Position numbers and translations under genes: made by a program. 64,000 bases of DNA. Origin: Cristatella mucedo. Taxonomy: Eukaryota > Bryozoa > Phylactolaemata > Cristatellidae. Below, one piece after another: positions 11,080 through 24,510 of the stretch. Position 1 is the stretch's first letter, and each line of letters starts with the position of its first letter. The notes under the pieces were generated by a model that searched no databases, was not told where the DNA came from, and worked only from the letters and a program-made list of their open reading frames with translations. The stretch covers positions 1,184,001 to 1,248,000 of the forward strand of contig WPIO01000029.1 of the NCBI GenBank assembly GCA_009760855.2, written 5' to 3'.

Positions 11080-13806
11080 TGATACATCAGGGGTGTCCAA
11101 CACGTTGCCCGCGGGTCACAACTCGGCCCGCCGAGGCCTTCTATGCGGCTCGCAACGTTATCCCAAAAATATTTGTCACTCCATGTTTTTCGTTTATTTT
11201 TAATCATTACAACCGGCGATATAAGGCGCTGTGATGCACTTCACGCACTCGTGAAGCTTAAAGGTGTCCGAATGGCTATTTTCACGTGACGGTAAAACAA
11301 TCGATTTATTTTTCTAGCCTTCATGCGAACATTTTGGCGTGAAGGGGTAACATATTTGTGCTACAGCAGCGCCATTACGATCACATTTATAACGCTTCCG
11401 CCAGCGGAATTAACTGTTTCACACTGTGGATAGAAAAAAAGAGCCGTTTCTCAGCTGCTGCTGCACGAACTGGAATCAGTCAGGTAGGTTTTTCAAAATA
11501 CACGTATTGCTAAACTTACTTACTAATACTAAGATACTGTAGTGATAAAATATAAATTAATCAGTTCGTAACTGATCTGTTTTTATTTCACAGAGAAAGA
11601 TGGCGGCGAATGTTAATACTAGCAAAAAATAAAAAATTGAAGCAGAAGGAAGACTTTTCAAAGCATCTTGGACGGTAGACTATTTTGTAATAGACCGCTT
11701 TGGTAGGATAATGTGCCTAATATTCCAAGAAACAATTGCCGTTGCAAAGGAGTACAATGTTAAGCGACACTTTTCAACAAAGCATGGCGACAGATACAAC
11801 AGCCAGACTAGTCAACTTCGAATTGATCGCGTGAAATCGTTGAAACAGAGCGTCGTCGGACAGCAGTCATTGTTTACAGCAGTCAGCAACAAGTCTGAGG
11901 CTTCAATCAAAGTAAGTTTTTTAATAGCTGAAGCTATAGCTAAGCGGGGGGGGGAAAGCATTTCCCGATAGTGAATTTGTTAAGGAATGCCCCAGGCTGT
12001 TTACTGTTGTGGTCTGTCCAGAAAAGAAGTAAGAAGTAGAGAAAGTCAGTCTTTCTCATCAAACGGTTGCGAGAAGAGTTGAAGAGCTCACATCCAACAT
12101 GGAAGAAAGTCTCACTAAAAGACTTGCTGAATGCGAATTTTATTCTCTTGCGCTCGACGAAAGCATGGACAATAGCGATACGGCTCAACTGTCGGTGTTT
12201 GTAGACGGAGTAACAGGAAAGTTTGTCATTATCGAAGAACTCTTGAATATATGTTCAATGAAAGGCACTACATCGGGGAGGGAAATTTTGGATCAGGTCA
12301 AGAGGGTCCTCAAAAAATTTAATCTTCCTGAAACTAAATTGATTCGTTTAACCACAGACGGAGCCCCTTCAATGACAGTTAGACACTAAGGATTTGTATC
12401 TTTAATGGTAAAATCAGTACATCACAAAATTGTCAGTCATCACTGCATCATCCCCGAAGAACAGTTATGTGCAAAGGTCTTGAGCATGCAACATGTAATG
12501 GACAATGTAGTTTCAAAAGTCAATGTGATATGGTCTCGTATGCTAAACCACAGACAATTTCAGGCTTTCCTTGAAGAGTTGGGATCAGATCATTGTGATG
12601 TTATTTATTTCAGTCAAGTCCATTGGTTAAGTAGGGCAAACACGTTAGCCAGGTTTTGGTCACTTCGGGACGAAATAAAAACATTTATGACAGAAAAGGG
12701 AAAAGATGTTGGCTTCCTCGATGACTTGCAGTGGTTGAATGACTTGGCTTTTTTGGTGGACGTGACCAAACATCTTGCAGATCTTAATGTCAAACTCCAA
12801 GGTAAGGATCAATTGGTCCATAAAATGTATGAGTGTGCTGTCGGGTTTGTTCAAAAGCTGAAACTTTTCCGGAAACACTTAGATCAGAAGAAACTGTTAC
12901 ACTTTACAACACTAGCAACAAGATCGCCTGAAATGCTGGCTCATATGAAGAACTCCACTCTTGTTAGCAAACTTGTTCGTGAATTCGAAGAGAGGTTTCA
13001 GGATTTCCAGCAACATGCGGATGACATGAACATGATTAGTAATCCATTTAATATCGATCCCTCTGATGCACCTGATGAAATTCAACTCGAACTAATCGAC
13101 TTTCATAATGACAGCAATTTTAAAACTGCTTATGATCAGCATGACCTTGTTACCTTTTACAAGCAGTATGTTTCATCAGCGTCTTTTCCTAACCTAGCCA
13201 AACATGCTCGCAAGTACATTGCACTTTTTGGCAGCACGTATTGCCATGAACCGCTTTTTTCCAGACTGAAAAATGTGAAAACAAAGACTCGATCCGTTCT
13301 CACAGATGAACATTTATCAGTAATCCTTAGAATTGCCACATTCACTTTTGCAGCAGATGTCGACTTATATGCAAACAGAAACAAAGCCAAACATCTCATT
13401 GATGCCTGCCGTGCAGAAGACATTGAATACCTGTGGCATTTAATTAATCCGAAGACATTATTATTATGTCAGTCCTTGTCATGTAATTTTGTAAGTTTTA
13501 TAAGTTTCTGTCTTCATGTTAATAAAATAAAAATCAAAAAGTAAAAGATTGGCCATAATATCTATCGAATTATTTTCCAGGACACATGATTAAATTTTTA
13601 TTATTTATTATTTTAATTATAATAAGGATAACAATACTATTGTATTGGGATTTATTTATTAAGTATAATAGTAATAGTCATACTAAATTACGATCTTATT
13701 TTCTGATGCGGTCAACTAAGCCAATTTACATGTGGCCCCCGGATCTTTTGCATTTTTTAAATGTGGCCCCCAAACGTATAAAAGGTTGGACACCCCTGTG
13801 ATACAT
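11080..13806 (+). mobile_element. Complete hAT transposon (ZBED/Charlie-like) with 8-bp TSD
   Basis: The element spans 11088-13798 (2711 bp). Its ends are perfect 14-bp inverted repeats, CAGGGGTGTCCAAC, typical of hAT elements. It is flanked by identical 8-bp target duplications TGATACAT (11080-11087 and 13799-13806), the length hAT transposases produce. Inside is a plus-strand transposase reading frame with several breaks. The right sub-terminal region carries two ATGTGGCCCCC motifs. Intact ends and duplication suggest a fairly young insertion. Confidence 0.95.
11600..13544 (+). pseudogene. hAT transposase, BED finger plus catalytic region, disabled
   Basis: In order: ATG at 11600 with an early TAA after AGCAAAAAA; a BED-type zinc finger near 11710-11790 (CLIF..., KRHFSTKH) in which the second Cys is Phe; a frame loss at the G-run near 11947; a further TAA near 12030; the first catalytic Asp in LALDESMD near 12150; the second in TTDGAPSM near 12355; a TAA at 12387; then one open frame 12390-13544 with HWLSR, and ALFGSTYCHEPLFSRLKN plus RSVLTDEHL near 13230-13320, the hAT dimerisation/catalytic Glu block. 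The element cannot make full transposase itself, but its ends could still be mobilised in trans. Confidence 0.9.
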
Positions 13807-13809
13807 AAA

Positions 13810-14270
13810 TCAGGACGTTTAAAGATTGAGCCTGCATCCCGGTCCTTTGCAAATCAATTTGCTCTGTATTGCCGTCAAATAACTAGCAGAACAGATTTGC
13901 AATTCCATGGTTTAATTTTGAAAGACAACGAGATTTTACGTGGACTGTAAATTTGTACTCTTAGCAGTCAATTTTTGGTCAATTTGCCAAGAATTGTGGT
14001 ACAGGGCCGGGCTATTGTTGGCAACTGCGAGAAATCAACCGTAAAAATAGATAAGCTATTGGTTGAAATGAAACGGTTGTAATTTTAACACCGTGATTTG
14101 CAATACTCAGTAAACGTCTGAGCTTCGCCCAAAAGCTTCCACTCTTTTTCTACTGGACCTCATTGATTTGTCACGGTTTGCAGTCGATTGGCATGCATTG
14201 CCCCTGGGATTAAACGCACATTGGTGCAATACTCCACATTGACAATGACCAATTCGTTTGTTGGTGTTTC
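13810..14270. repeat. Array-1-type units in reverse orientation
   Basis: GATTGGCATGCATTGCCCC near 14176 and ATTGGTTGAAATGAAACGG near 14057 are reverse-complement forms of blocks in the 3.3-7 kb array. The hAT element ends directly before this segment, so it probably inserted at the edge of an inverted piece of the array. Confidence 0.45.
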
Positions 14271-15400
14271 ACAGGCTCGCCAATGATTGCTGAAATGGTC
14301 GTGTGGGGTCAGGTCTCACACATGAGAAAGGTCACATGTGGAGTCCCTCAAGGGTCTGCACTCGGTATATTACTGTTCTCCATTTATACACAATCTCTGG
14401 GTAAAGTGATTAAGGCCCATGGAATAGGACATCACTTTTATGCTGACGGTAATCAGTTGTATTTGTCGTGCAAGCCGTCTGAATCTGCTGCAGCAACGGA
14501 GAAAATGAATGCTTGCCTTGCCGAAATTTGACCCTGGATGTCAGAAAACTTCATGAAATTAAGTAACAATAAAACCAAACTGCTGCTCATAGGACATGCT
14601 AAGTGTGGGGCTAGGTTAAAAGGCTAAGGCTCTTCTAATAGGTGATGCTATTCTGCGACCATCGCCACGTGCTCAAAGTTAAGATGCCATTTTCGACAAC
14701 TGCCTCAATTTCGCTTCATTCCGAAGACTGCTTTTGCAGCTAGCCATCACGTTCAATCCCAATTGAAGATTGGGAGCTGTCTTCCACAGTTGCTTGCAAA
14801 AACCTTAACTAGCTCATTACTTTTGTCTCGGCTTGATTATTGTAATTCCCTTTTGGCTGGGCTACCAAAGAAAGCAATTAGGCCACTGCAGCTGACTCTG
14901 AATATGGCTGCAAGGATAGTCTTCAAGTCCCAGAGGTTTGAACATGTGTCTCCTTTGCGAAAAGAGCTAGGATGGATGCCGGTTGAGCAAGGGAAAATAC
15001 AGAGAAAAGTTCTGACGCTGACCCACAAGGCCCGCCACGGCTTGGCTCCTTTGTACCTAGCTGAACTGCTGCACCAGTTTCAGCCTATTCGCGCCCTCAG
15101 GTCCTGTGAAAACAATAAGTTAGCTGTCCCATTCCTCCGCTTAAAGACCATTGGCGACAGAAGCTTTAGCTCTGCAGGTCCTAGACTGTGAAACTCGCTT
15201 CCACAATTATTATGCAACGACAACTACTCTCCTACTGCCGGGTATGGCTCATCCTTTTCAGCAGTCCTGAGCTGCTACTTCCATGCTACTCACTACGTCT
15301 GCTGCTCTCCTGACTCTGCTATGGTTCCCACTTTCTGTTTGATTCGTGACACGAAGTTCGTTGGCTCATTAAATTACATCTGGCTTAAATTTAATCACAA
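14270..15400 (+). mobile_element. LINE family B copy 1 (reverse transcriptase fragment)
   Basis: Plus strand. It shows VTCGVPQGSALGILLFSIYT, then HHFYADGNQLYLS near 14430 (second catalytic Asp of YADD changed to Gly), NNKTKLLLIGH, and the C-terminal region RLDYCNSLLAGLPKKAIRPL near 14838-14890, FEHVSPLRKELGW and GDRSFSSAGPRL ending in TGA at 15189, where relatives read Trp. The KKAIRPLQ type separates it from family A; the copy at 45.6 kb is its relative. Confidence 0.85.
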
Positions 15401-15564
15401 CGAGCCGCAATAAGCCATAGAAGTTGAACCTCTTGTCAGCGAATTTTATGTCCTATGAAAGGTATAGTAGTGGATTCCCATATTTTTCTTGAATATTGCC
15501 ATCGATTGCTATACGGTGCATGAGACTTAATGCAAGCAATATATTTAAATTATGTCTATTCTCA

Positions 15565-16545
15565 ATATTTAAATACTAATGCACTCGATAAAGCGCCCTC
15601 AGAAATCTCAATCTCGTTCTAGGCGCTTTACATTTGCTGCAAAGGAAAACGCAATAGATTCGTGGGTAATATCGTGCTTGATAAATAACATGAATATAAT
15701 GCTTAGGGGTGATATGCAGAGGGTCAGCATGCAAGTGTGTTTACTGGCAGCATGCAAAGTGCCAGCACCCTTCAATACATGAAGGACGAATCACAGGGAC
15801 CCACTAAGTGCTATCCTTAATAGGTGTGCTTTTAAGTTCTTTTTAAACTTGGTCAAGTCACGGATGTTGTGATGCAAGTCAGATATAATTTTCAGGCTTA
15901 TGGAGCATACGAACCTAATGCACGGTCTCCAAAGGATTTTAGGTTTGTACGAGATATGGATAAACGGTAAAAAAAATTAAACAATTGAAAACAAGAGTTG
16001 AATTCCTTAAAGCAGGTTGTACGATGCTTGGCCTCTTAGGGGAGTAAATCTGATAGATTGGCTGGAGCCGAAGAATTAAGTGACCTAAAAGTGAGCTGCA
16101 AAACTTCTTAGTCGATCCGTTGCTTGACTGGTAGTCAGTGCAGGTCGGCGATAAGTGGTGTGATGTGGCAACTGCGACGCTCACGACAGACAAGCCTAGC
16201 TTGGGAGTTTAGCACCAGCTGCAAGTGCCTGATTGCACATGCTGGTAGGCCAGCAAGCAGTGAGTTACAGAAGTCAAGACAGGACGTCACAAATGCACGA
16301 ATCAACTTAGACGTGTTATCCTTATCAAAACAAGCCCGAAGTTTAGCCACGTTACGTATCTGAAAGTTGGCAGACTTGACTGTGGAGCCGATCTGATCGT
16401 CGAACGAGAGGTCACGTTGAAACATGTCACATAGATTTCGAGCTTATTCAACAGGAGGTATGCTGGCAGAGCCAATTTTGAGCGTCAGCCTTTTCAATTT
16501 CTGAATCTCACTGGTTTGCCGTTAATGAAGAAGTTAGTTTCATCA
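15565..16545 (-). mobile_element. LINE family A copy 3
   Basis: Minus strand. It has a terminal hairpin with 8-bp outer arms AAAGCGCC/GGCGCTTT (15590-15629), a 3' UTR, then the C-terminal region. AFVTSCLDFCNSLLAGLPAC lies near 16230-16310, preceded on the coding strand by DLSFDDQIGSTVKSANFQIRNVA. An insertion or shift near 15955-16000 breaks the tail. It is 5' truncated near 16545, after the SLRLKIGSAS-equivalent block. Confidence 0.8.
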
Positions 16546-16559
16546 ATATTTTACGGGTA

Positions 16560-16830
16560 ATGAGCATTTTGAAGTTTTACCCAACTACTATCTTGGAGGT
16601 TTTTCACGGATTGTGGTAATGGCCGGGCCTTTGCCATTAATTGACGCAAGCCACATATATACGACAGCGAGTCTTAATGGTCAATTGGTTGAAATAATGC
16701 GGCTATAGTTTTGCCACAGTGAACTGTAATATGCAATACAAGTAAGAGCTTAGCCTAAGATTTGCGTTGGATCCTAATAGATCGCTGTATTTTTCCGGGT
16801 TATTGCCATGGATTGCCACGGATCGCCTTT
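16560..16830. repeat. Array-1-type units in reverse orientation, second piece
   Basis: AATTGGTTGAAATAATGCGG near 16681 and TTGCCATGGATTGCCACGG near 16804 parallel the 13.8-14.3 kb segment. This suggests about one and a half diverged units. Confidence 0.4.
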
Positions 16831-16960
16831 GAACGAATACATGCAGAGTTCTTAGTGTGCCTGTACTTGCTGACACTACGCCAGTGCCTATTGAGTGTTT
16901 GTGCTTGCATTACAGCATCTGTAAAGAGCCGTAAAAGAGATTCATTTTTCCGAGGGCGTT

Positions 16961-17016
16961 ATCATCGACGAAGTGGCAGATCAATATGGACCGGTTGCTA
17001 CCGTTTGGCTTGCACC
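16961..17016 (+). pseudogene. P450 exon-1-like fragment
   Basis: The frame ATC ATC GAC GAA reads IIDEVADQYGPVATVWLA. This corresponds closely to FFDQVANRYGPVTTIWLG of P450 exon 1, and the DNA is also similar. Nothing before or after extends the match: there is no anchor, no hinge and no donor. It is a small same-strand remnant of a P450 relative about 8 kb upstream of the intact gene. Confidence 0.6.
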
Positions 17017-17199
17017 ATCAAAAGGCTTAAACCACTGCCGAGAATTTTCTTTATACTGAAGTACGGTAGCAGTTGCAGGATCTTTTAAATCTATATTGGC
17101 ATATATCTAAAGGCGATATTGACTTAGATTTACGTAATAATAGTCGGGCAACTAGAGCTTTGTTTCCATAATGTACTAAACGGTGTTCAATACTTGCAA

Positions 17200-19680
17200 C
17201 TTAATTTCGCGGAACAGCACACTTGTGTAGTCATGCCTCAGATGACCCGGGCAAGCCAGCCTCCCTACTGTACCGAACCACGATAAAGCTACTAAAAAGT
17301 AATTTTCAGCTGCGGTATTGAAACGACTTTAAAGAAAACCGCGTTTGGGGTTTACCAAGAAAATTTCACAGAATTACGCATGTGCTGTGGCCACCAATAT
17401 TGAGTACCAACGAGCCTCCCTGCGTATTCCTACAGCGGTGCAGCTGCCATTTCCGCTATAGGCATGCTTATTTTGCAGCAATTCTAAAGCTCCCGGAAGA
17501 AGATTAAATTATAATAATAATAATGTAATTGATATCTTTATTATTATTAGACGTCGCAAAATTGTGGTTTTCATTCTACAGTACAGGAAATGATGTTGCA
17601 GGTTTATCCTCAAAATTGTATGTTACTGCCCACGGGCATTTTGCTGCTATGACCTCAAATGATCCCGGTTAGCTAACCTCTACGGACATTCCAACTGTGA
17701 AACAGCTTCTATCTATATAAATAGCTTTGCGGAACTGAGATTTTGGTATCGCTTTACAGAAAATAGATTTACAAGTTTACCCTAAAATTATCGTGCAAAT
17801 AATTGTGAGCGTTTTCATGTTACGGTCTCAAATGCATTGACCAAGCTAGCCTCAGCAAATGTTAAAGCTGAGATACAGTTGCCATTTCCACGAAAAGTGT
17901 TGTGAAGCTGTATTTTTATTACATTACATTTGGTGGGTGCGTTCAAATACAATGGCCTCCAATGGTCCGGCAATCGAAGTACATTGTACAGCGGTGGCAC
18001 CAGCTATACAAGTTGAATTTTGGTGGTTAAATTGGTTGCGATTATGTAATAATTCGCTAGTCTATTGCCTACGCCGCATAAAAAGCCGGCAGCCTGAGTT
18101 AGGCGGCAGTCAGGATTTGAGACTAGGAGCATTGACATTGGAGCTCATTTAAGCCAAAGAGCCGATGGTATACGTCACGGCCACAGTTGAACTCCGGTAC
18201 CCATCCACTGCTGTCAGATGGACCGTCTGAATTTGTGGATACGTAGTTGAAGCGTTAAAGTACGAGCGCTCTTCATCGCTGTCGCGTTTCGGCTACTGCC
18301 GGCGTACCTGCATGCATTGGTGCAGCACCTGCAGGTAATTATCCGTGCTATAAGACTCAGGCGTCGCAGTCGTTCGTCGCGCGGCCGCTGAGACTAGCCT
18401 TATTGCGAGCTCTGTGCTTGCGGCATAGTCCTGGCCGGACGATAAACACGCACTAAACGTTTGTAACAATAGCAATATACCGCAATAGTGCGGTGGCATA
18501 CAATTTAATTGCAGTACCTGGGACACAGTTTTCTATAATAAGAAATCCAAACCGCAGTTTCAAAACGCCGATTGCCAGAATAGCAGCTAAAAAGCGGTTT
18601 AAAAAATGCTGAACGGGCGGAGCCATTGGAGGCCACATCAGGAGAAAAGGCATAGGCTGCAGCATGTAATTTGATTGGTAATTCCAAGTCACTGTTAGCT
18701 GCAGCATAAAATTAAAAAAAAGTGGATGAACGCTTAATGTAGAATTGGCAGTTGTATCGCAGTTCAATTGTGCACAGAGGCTTGCTGATCCGGGCATTGA
18801 AAGCCTTAACATGAGACCACACGTGCGCGGTGCAAATAATTTAGTCAGTCAAAGATAAAAACTGTTTTGTATAATTTGCAATCAAAACTTCACTTACGAA
18901 AAGCTATTTTGGAAATAGCTGCTGCACTGCAGTTAAATTATTTTTGGCTGCAATCAAGGCCGGGCTCCTGGAAGCCAGAGCATTATAACGCGAAAGAACC
19001 ATCCCATTAAATTTGGTGAGGCTAAACTTGGCCTACTGTTCTCTATAATTTAGAATCAGTTCGCAGTTGCGTGAATTTATTTTGAAAATTTTAGCTTTAT
19101 TGCCATTCAAGTTATTAAATAGGCTCTCTGGGATTGACCATGTGAGGGTATAGCACGACAAAGCAAAGTGCAAGCCCAAGTGCATGAAATTTACTGTGGA
19201 AATCCATAACACACTCTGTATAATTTAGAATAAGAATCGCAGTGTTCTGATGTATATTTAAAAATAGAACCTTTATCGCAGTTGTTCATGTGACGCAATG
19301 TTTGTGCTAGCGTTATCATCAACCTACCTCGGGACAGTCCTGGTGGGAGATTACTTTACCTTCAAGGAGAAGCACAAAATCTTGAGCGCGTACTTAAAAA
19401 TAGGCTTACTTTATTAGGTTATTATAACTCTGCATGTATGCACTTTTAAAATAATTTTCAAAGCTGCTACACAATATAAGGTAATTTTCTTTATACTATG
19501 TATTTACGCTCTCAAATAGAATACTCTACGTATTAATATAACTTCAAGCTAGCATTCCCTAAAATTATTCTTTGTGAGCTTCATTGGTGCCCATTTTTAG
19601 CATGCATTGATCGTTGAGCTTTTGTAGGATAGTTAGACCATAGGAAAAGCATAAAGATCTTGAGTTGGTATGCTTGCTTC
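17200..19680 (+). repeat. Decayed tandem array 2, ~172-bp units
   Basis: A block of the form TATAATTTAGAATNNNANTCGCAGT recurs at about 18531, 18868, 19041 and 19216, with spacings of about 337, 173 and 175. Another block, CCTCAAATGATCCCGG-like, recurs at about 17233, 17395, 17651, 17824 and 17952. The units differ from array 1 in sequence but have nearly the same period. The last 700 bp matches 52.5-53.1 kb in detail. Confidence 0.65.
17508..17554. repeat. ATA repeats in inverted orientation
   Basis: ATAATAATAATAATG, then about 18 bases, then TTATTATTATTAG. The two halves can pair as a hairpin. Probably two simple repeats facing each other within array 2. Confidence 0.6.
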
Positions 19681-21186
19681 AGAAACTAAATGTGAAATCG
19701 TTATTTTTAAAATTAAACTACACTTTGATATCAAATCGAGCCTCACCGTTGGTACATATGGATATACCTCTTTTTGTATGCATACAAGATTATATAAAGA
19801 TGCTAAGGTACTGATACTTGCATTTATTGGGGAGGAAATGCTTAATGTATTGAAAGAGGTGAAAGACTACTAGGCACTCTGGGTACACAATGTTTGAACA
19901 GGCTAGCCAGGCCCTCCAATCGTCGCACAATGGCTTCTATTCTTCCTATTACTGGTTGCCTGGCAGCACAGGCACAAATGTCCACATTCAAACCTACGAT
20001 CACACAAATTCACGAGAGCTGTTTAAACAATTCTTGGGCAGGCCCAAGCTGGTAATAGATAAGAAGCCCATTTGAACGCTTATCGGTCGAGTGACCTAAG
20101 CTAACTTTGACATGGAAGGCATTATCATGCTGCACAGGTTGCAAAGTGTGACACTTGGCCGCTGGGATTACTAGCAGCCTGGTTTCCTACCGGCATTGTG
20201 ACATGCACTGTCGGATCGGATGCAAGCCGACTACTAGCCCGAAACGCACCGTTCTGCTTCCATCGACAGCTTTTTGCTAGAGACCATTGAGGCGGCAGTT
20301 CTTCAAAAGGTATCCCGGGTAAGGCTCGGCTTTTTCGCACTGGCACACGTGCCTTGCATCAGCTGAGATGGATGGCTATTTTACGATTGAGCCAGTTAAA
20401 GCCTACATAAATCGTGGCGGCCGCTCATGCTCTAGGTCGGCGCATGCTATGCTTCATGCGAGCTGGAGTTAAATGCCGGTGGTTGACTTTGACTTCGTCA
20501 GCTGGAAAAAAATTAGTCTTAAGCTTTGCAGTAGCTAGTCTGCCTTTTTATGAAGGCCGCTCAAGCAACAATCTGTGATCGTACATCTATCGCAGCCTTT
20601 AGGTTTTCATAGCAACTGGGTCTGATTGTGTTTGCTGTGTTGCCACTCTAGGACGAATACCAAAGCAGCCAACATTGATGTAACTCCTTGCTTTCTGGTA
20701 GCGTCGACGGCTCATTCTGCTTTCATGCTTTGAGCTGATTTCACCCCAAGCTTCCTTTCACCAGCTAAGCTAAGCTCAATGACCTTGTTACTGAACTATC
20801 TGTGGCCTTAGTGGGCATATGGTTGCTATTCCGTCGCATCGCTCAACTTTATAAGAAGCATCCCACACATTTGCTGTCGTCAATCAATGCTTCGCGTAGA
20901 TAGTTGATTCTGAATAATCTGGCCCTGGCGTTGCAGCACAGAAGTGTACTCAGATTCAAACTACTGGTACTACCCCACGAAGCCTATTCTCGAAAGTAGC
21001 TTGGCAATCCGGCTCATGCAAGTTTGATTATAGCCTACTTCCTACATTCGATCAAGAGTTGCTAGAATCTCTTGCATGTCCCGTCTGATCCACGAACAGC
21101 AGCAAGCTCTCTCCCTGTTGTCTCGCTTATTTGTACTTTGATGTAAATCTGAACCCATTTAACTGCAGAAGTAGTCAATTTATATA
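19681..21186. other. No recognisable feature
   Basis: Moderately GC-rich around 20140-20480, with short open frames on both strands. None has a family motif, and no repeat shared with other parts was seen. Confidence 0.45.
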
Positions 21187-21288
21187 ATTGTCTGCAAAGC
21201 AGGTGAAAGTCACCAAAACGATATTAACACTGATAAATTGTCTGCAAAGCAGGTGAAAGTCACCAAAATGATCTTAACACTGATAAGA
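21187..21288. repeat. 50-bp direct tandem duplication
   Basis: TCTGCAAAGCAGGTGAAAGT starts at 21191 and again at 21241. The two 50-bp units differ at only two or three positions. The pair lies directly before the 3' end of LINE copy 4. Confidence 0.85.
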
Positions 21289-21289
21289 A

Positions 21290-21800
21290 ATGTGTATAGC
21301 ACTCTAGAAGGACCGAGTCTCTTTCTAGGCACCTTACAGACGTTGTATAAAAATAATTACCAAATAATCTCTGGTAGCGTCTACAAGCAGCAGGCACAGT
21401 GTAAGCAGGCATGTGCACACAAAGAAAAAACACTCACAAAAACCCAATAGATGCTGTAATAACCATGTGAGTTTTAAGCTTCATTTTAAATGCCATCACT
21501 TTAGGGGACGTTGTGGCTTGCTACGGTAGTGAGTTCCAGGCTTTGAGAGCATACGAATCAAAGTTTTGATATAGTATCCCTGTGTAAGCAAGCCGAATTT
21601 AAGCAATGTTAAATAGCTGAAATAAGGTAGACCTGATGAAGCTGATGTGATCGTCCAATTAAATGTGACTTGGTAACAAGACACCTAAATTATGTGCGCA
21701 TTCAGCATGAGGTAAGTTGACGGGACGATTTTGAGAGTTAGGTTTTCCAATTTATGAATTGCACTTAGTTTTTTCATAACTAGTAAGTTGGTTTTGTCTG
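21290..21800 (-). mobile_element. LINE family A copy 4 (internally deleted)
   Basis: Minus strand. Hairpin at 21297-21335, a short 3' UTR, then a WNSLP-equivalent block. Next come pieces matching the LAKIRACL and reverse transcriptase C-terminal parts, out of register because the middle is deleted. Homology fades near 21800. No useful open frame remains. Confidence 0.65.
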
Positions 21801-21910
21801 CTGGAATTAAGTTCAGACGTGTAGATACGAGCAAAGTGCCAATTGGAATCGCCATTTGGGGTTAAACGTTAAGAAAAAAGAGCGAGAGTAAAAAGAGTGA
21901 GAGAACTAGG

Positions 21911-24289
<2,379 letters not shown>

Positions 24290-24505
24290 CAGTTATAATA
24301 ATAATAAATTTTCATAGCACTCTCAGAGAGCTTAATCTATCTTTAGGCATTTTAAATAGAATAGGAAATATCAAAATAATACCAATACCAAATGGCCAAC
24401 CGCTTGACTCGAATCCATGATCTCAGTGAGAAACCGCAAGTTTTTAACAGGTGGGATAAAACTCAGGTAAGCAGGTTTAATCGCCTAAGTACCCTAGCCA
24501 GATTT
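24290..24505 (-). mobile_element. tRNA-derived SINE with LINE family A 3' end
   Basis: Read on the minus strand: a tRNA-like head with a B box GGATTCGAGTC (complement of 24406-24416) and a looser A-box-like segment near 24484-24501, a short body, then the LINE family A hairpin (24314-24354) and an ATT-repeat tail at 24290-24310. The spacing between the boxes (about 75 bp) is long for a tRNA, so the head is altered. A SINE ending in the 3' end of a LINE is the usual sign of a LINE partner. Confidence 0.6.
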
Positions 24506-24510
24506 AATCT

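Noticed and set aside
12660-13423. Minus-strand open frames inside the hAT transposase
   Set aside because: Shadows of the plus-strand transposase frame.
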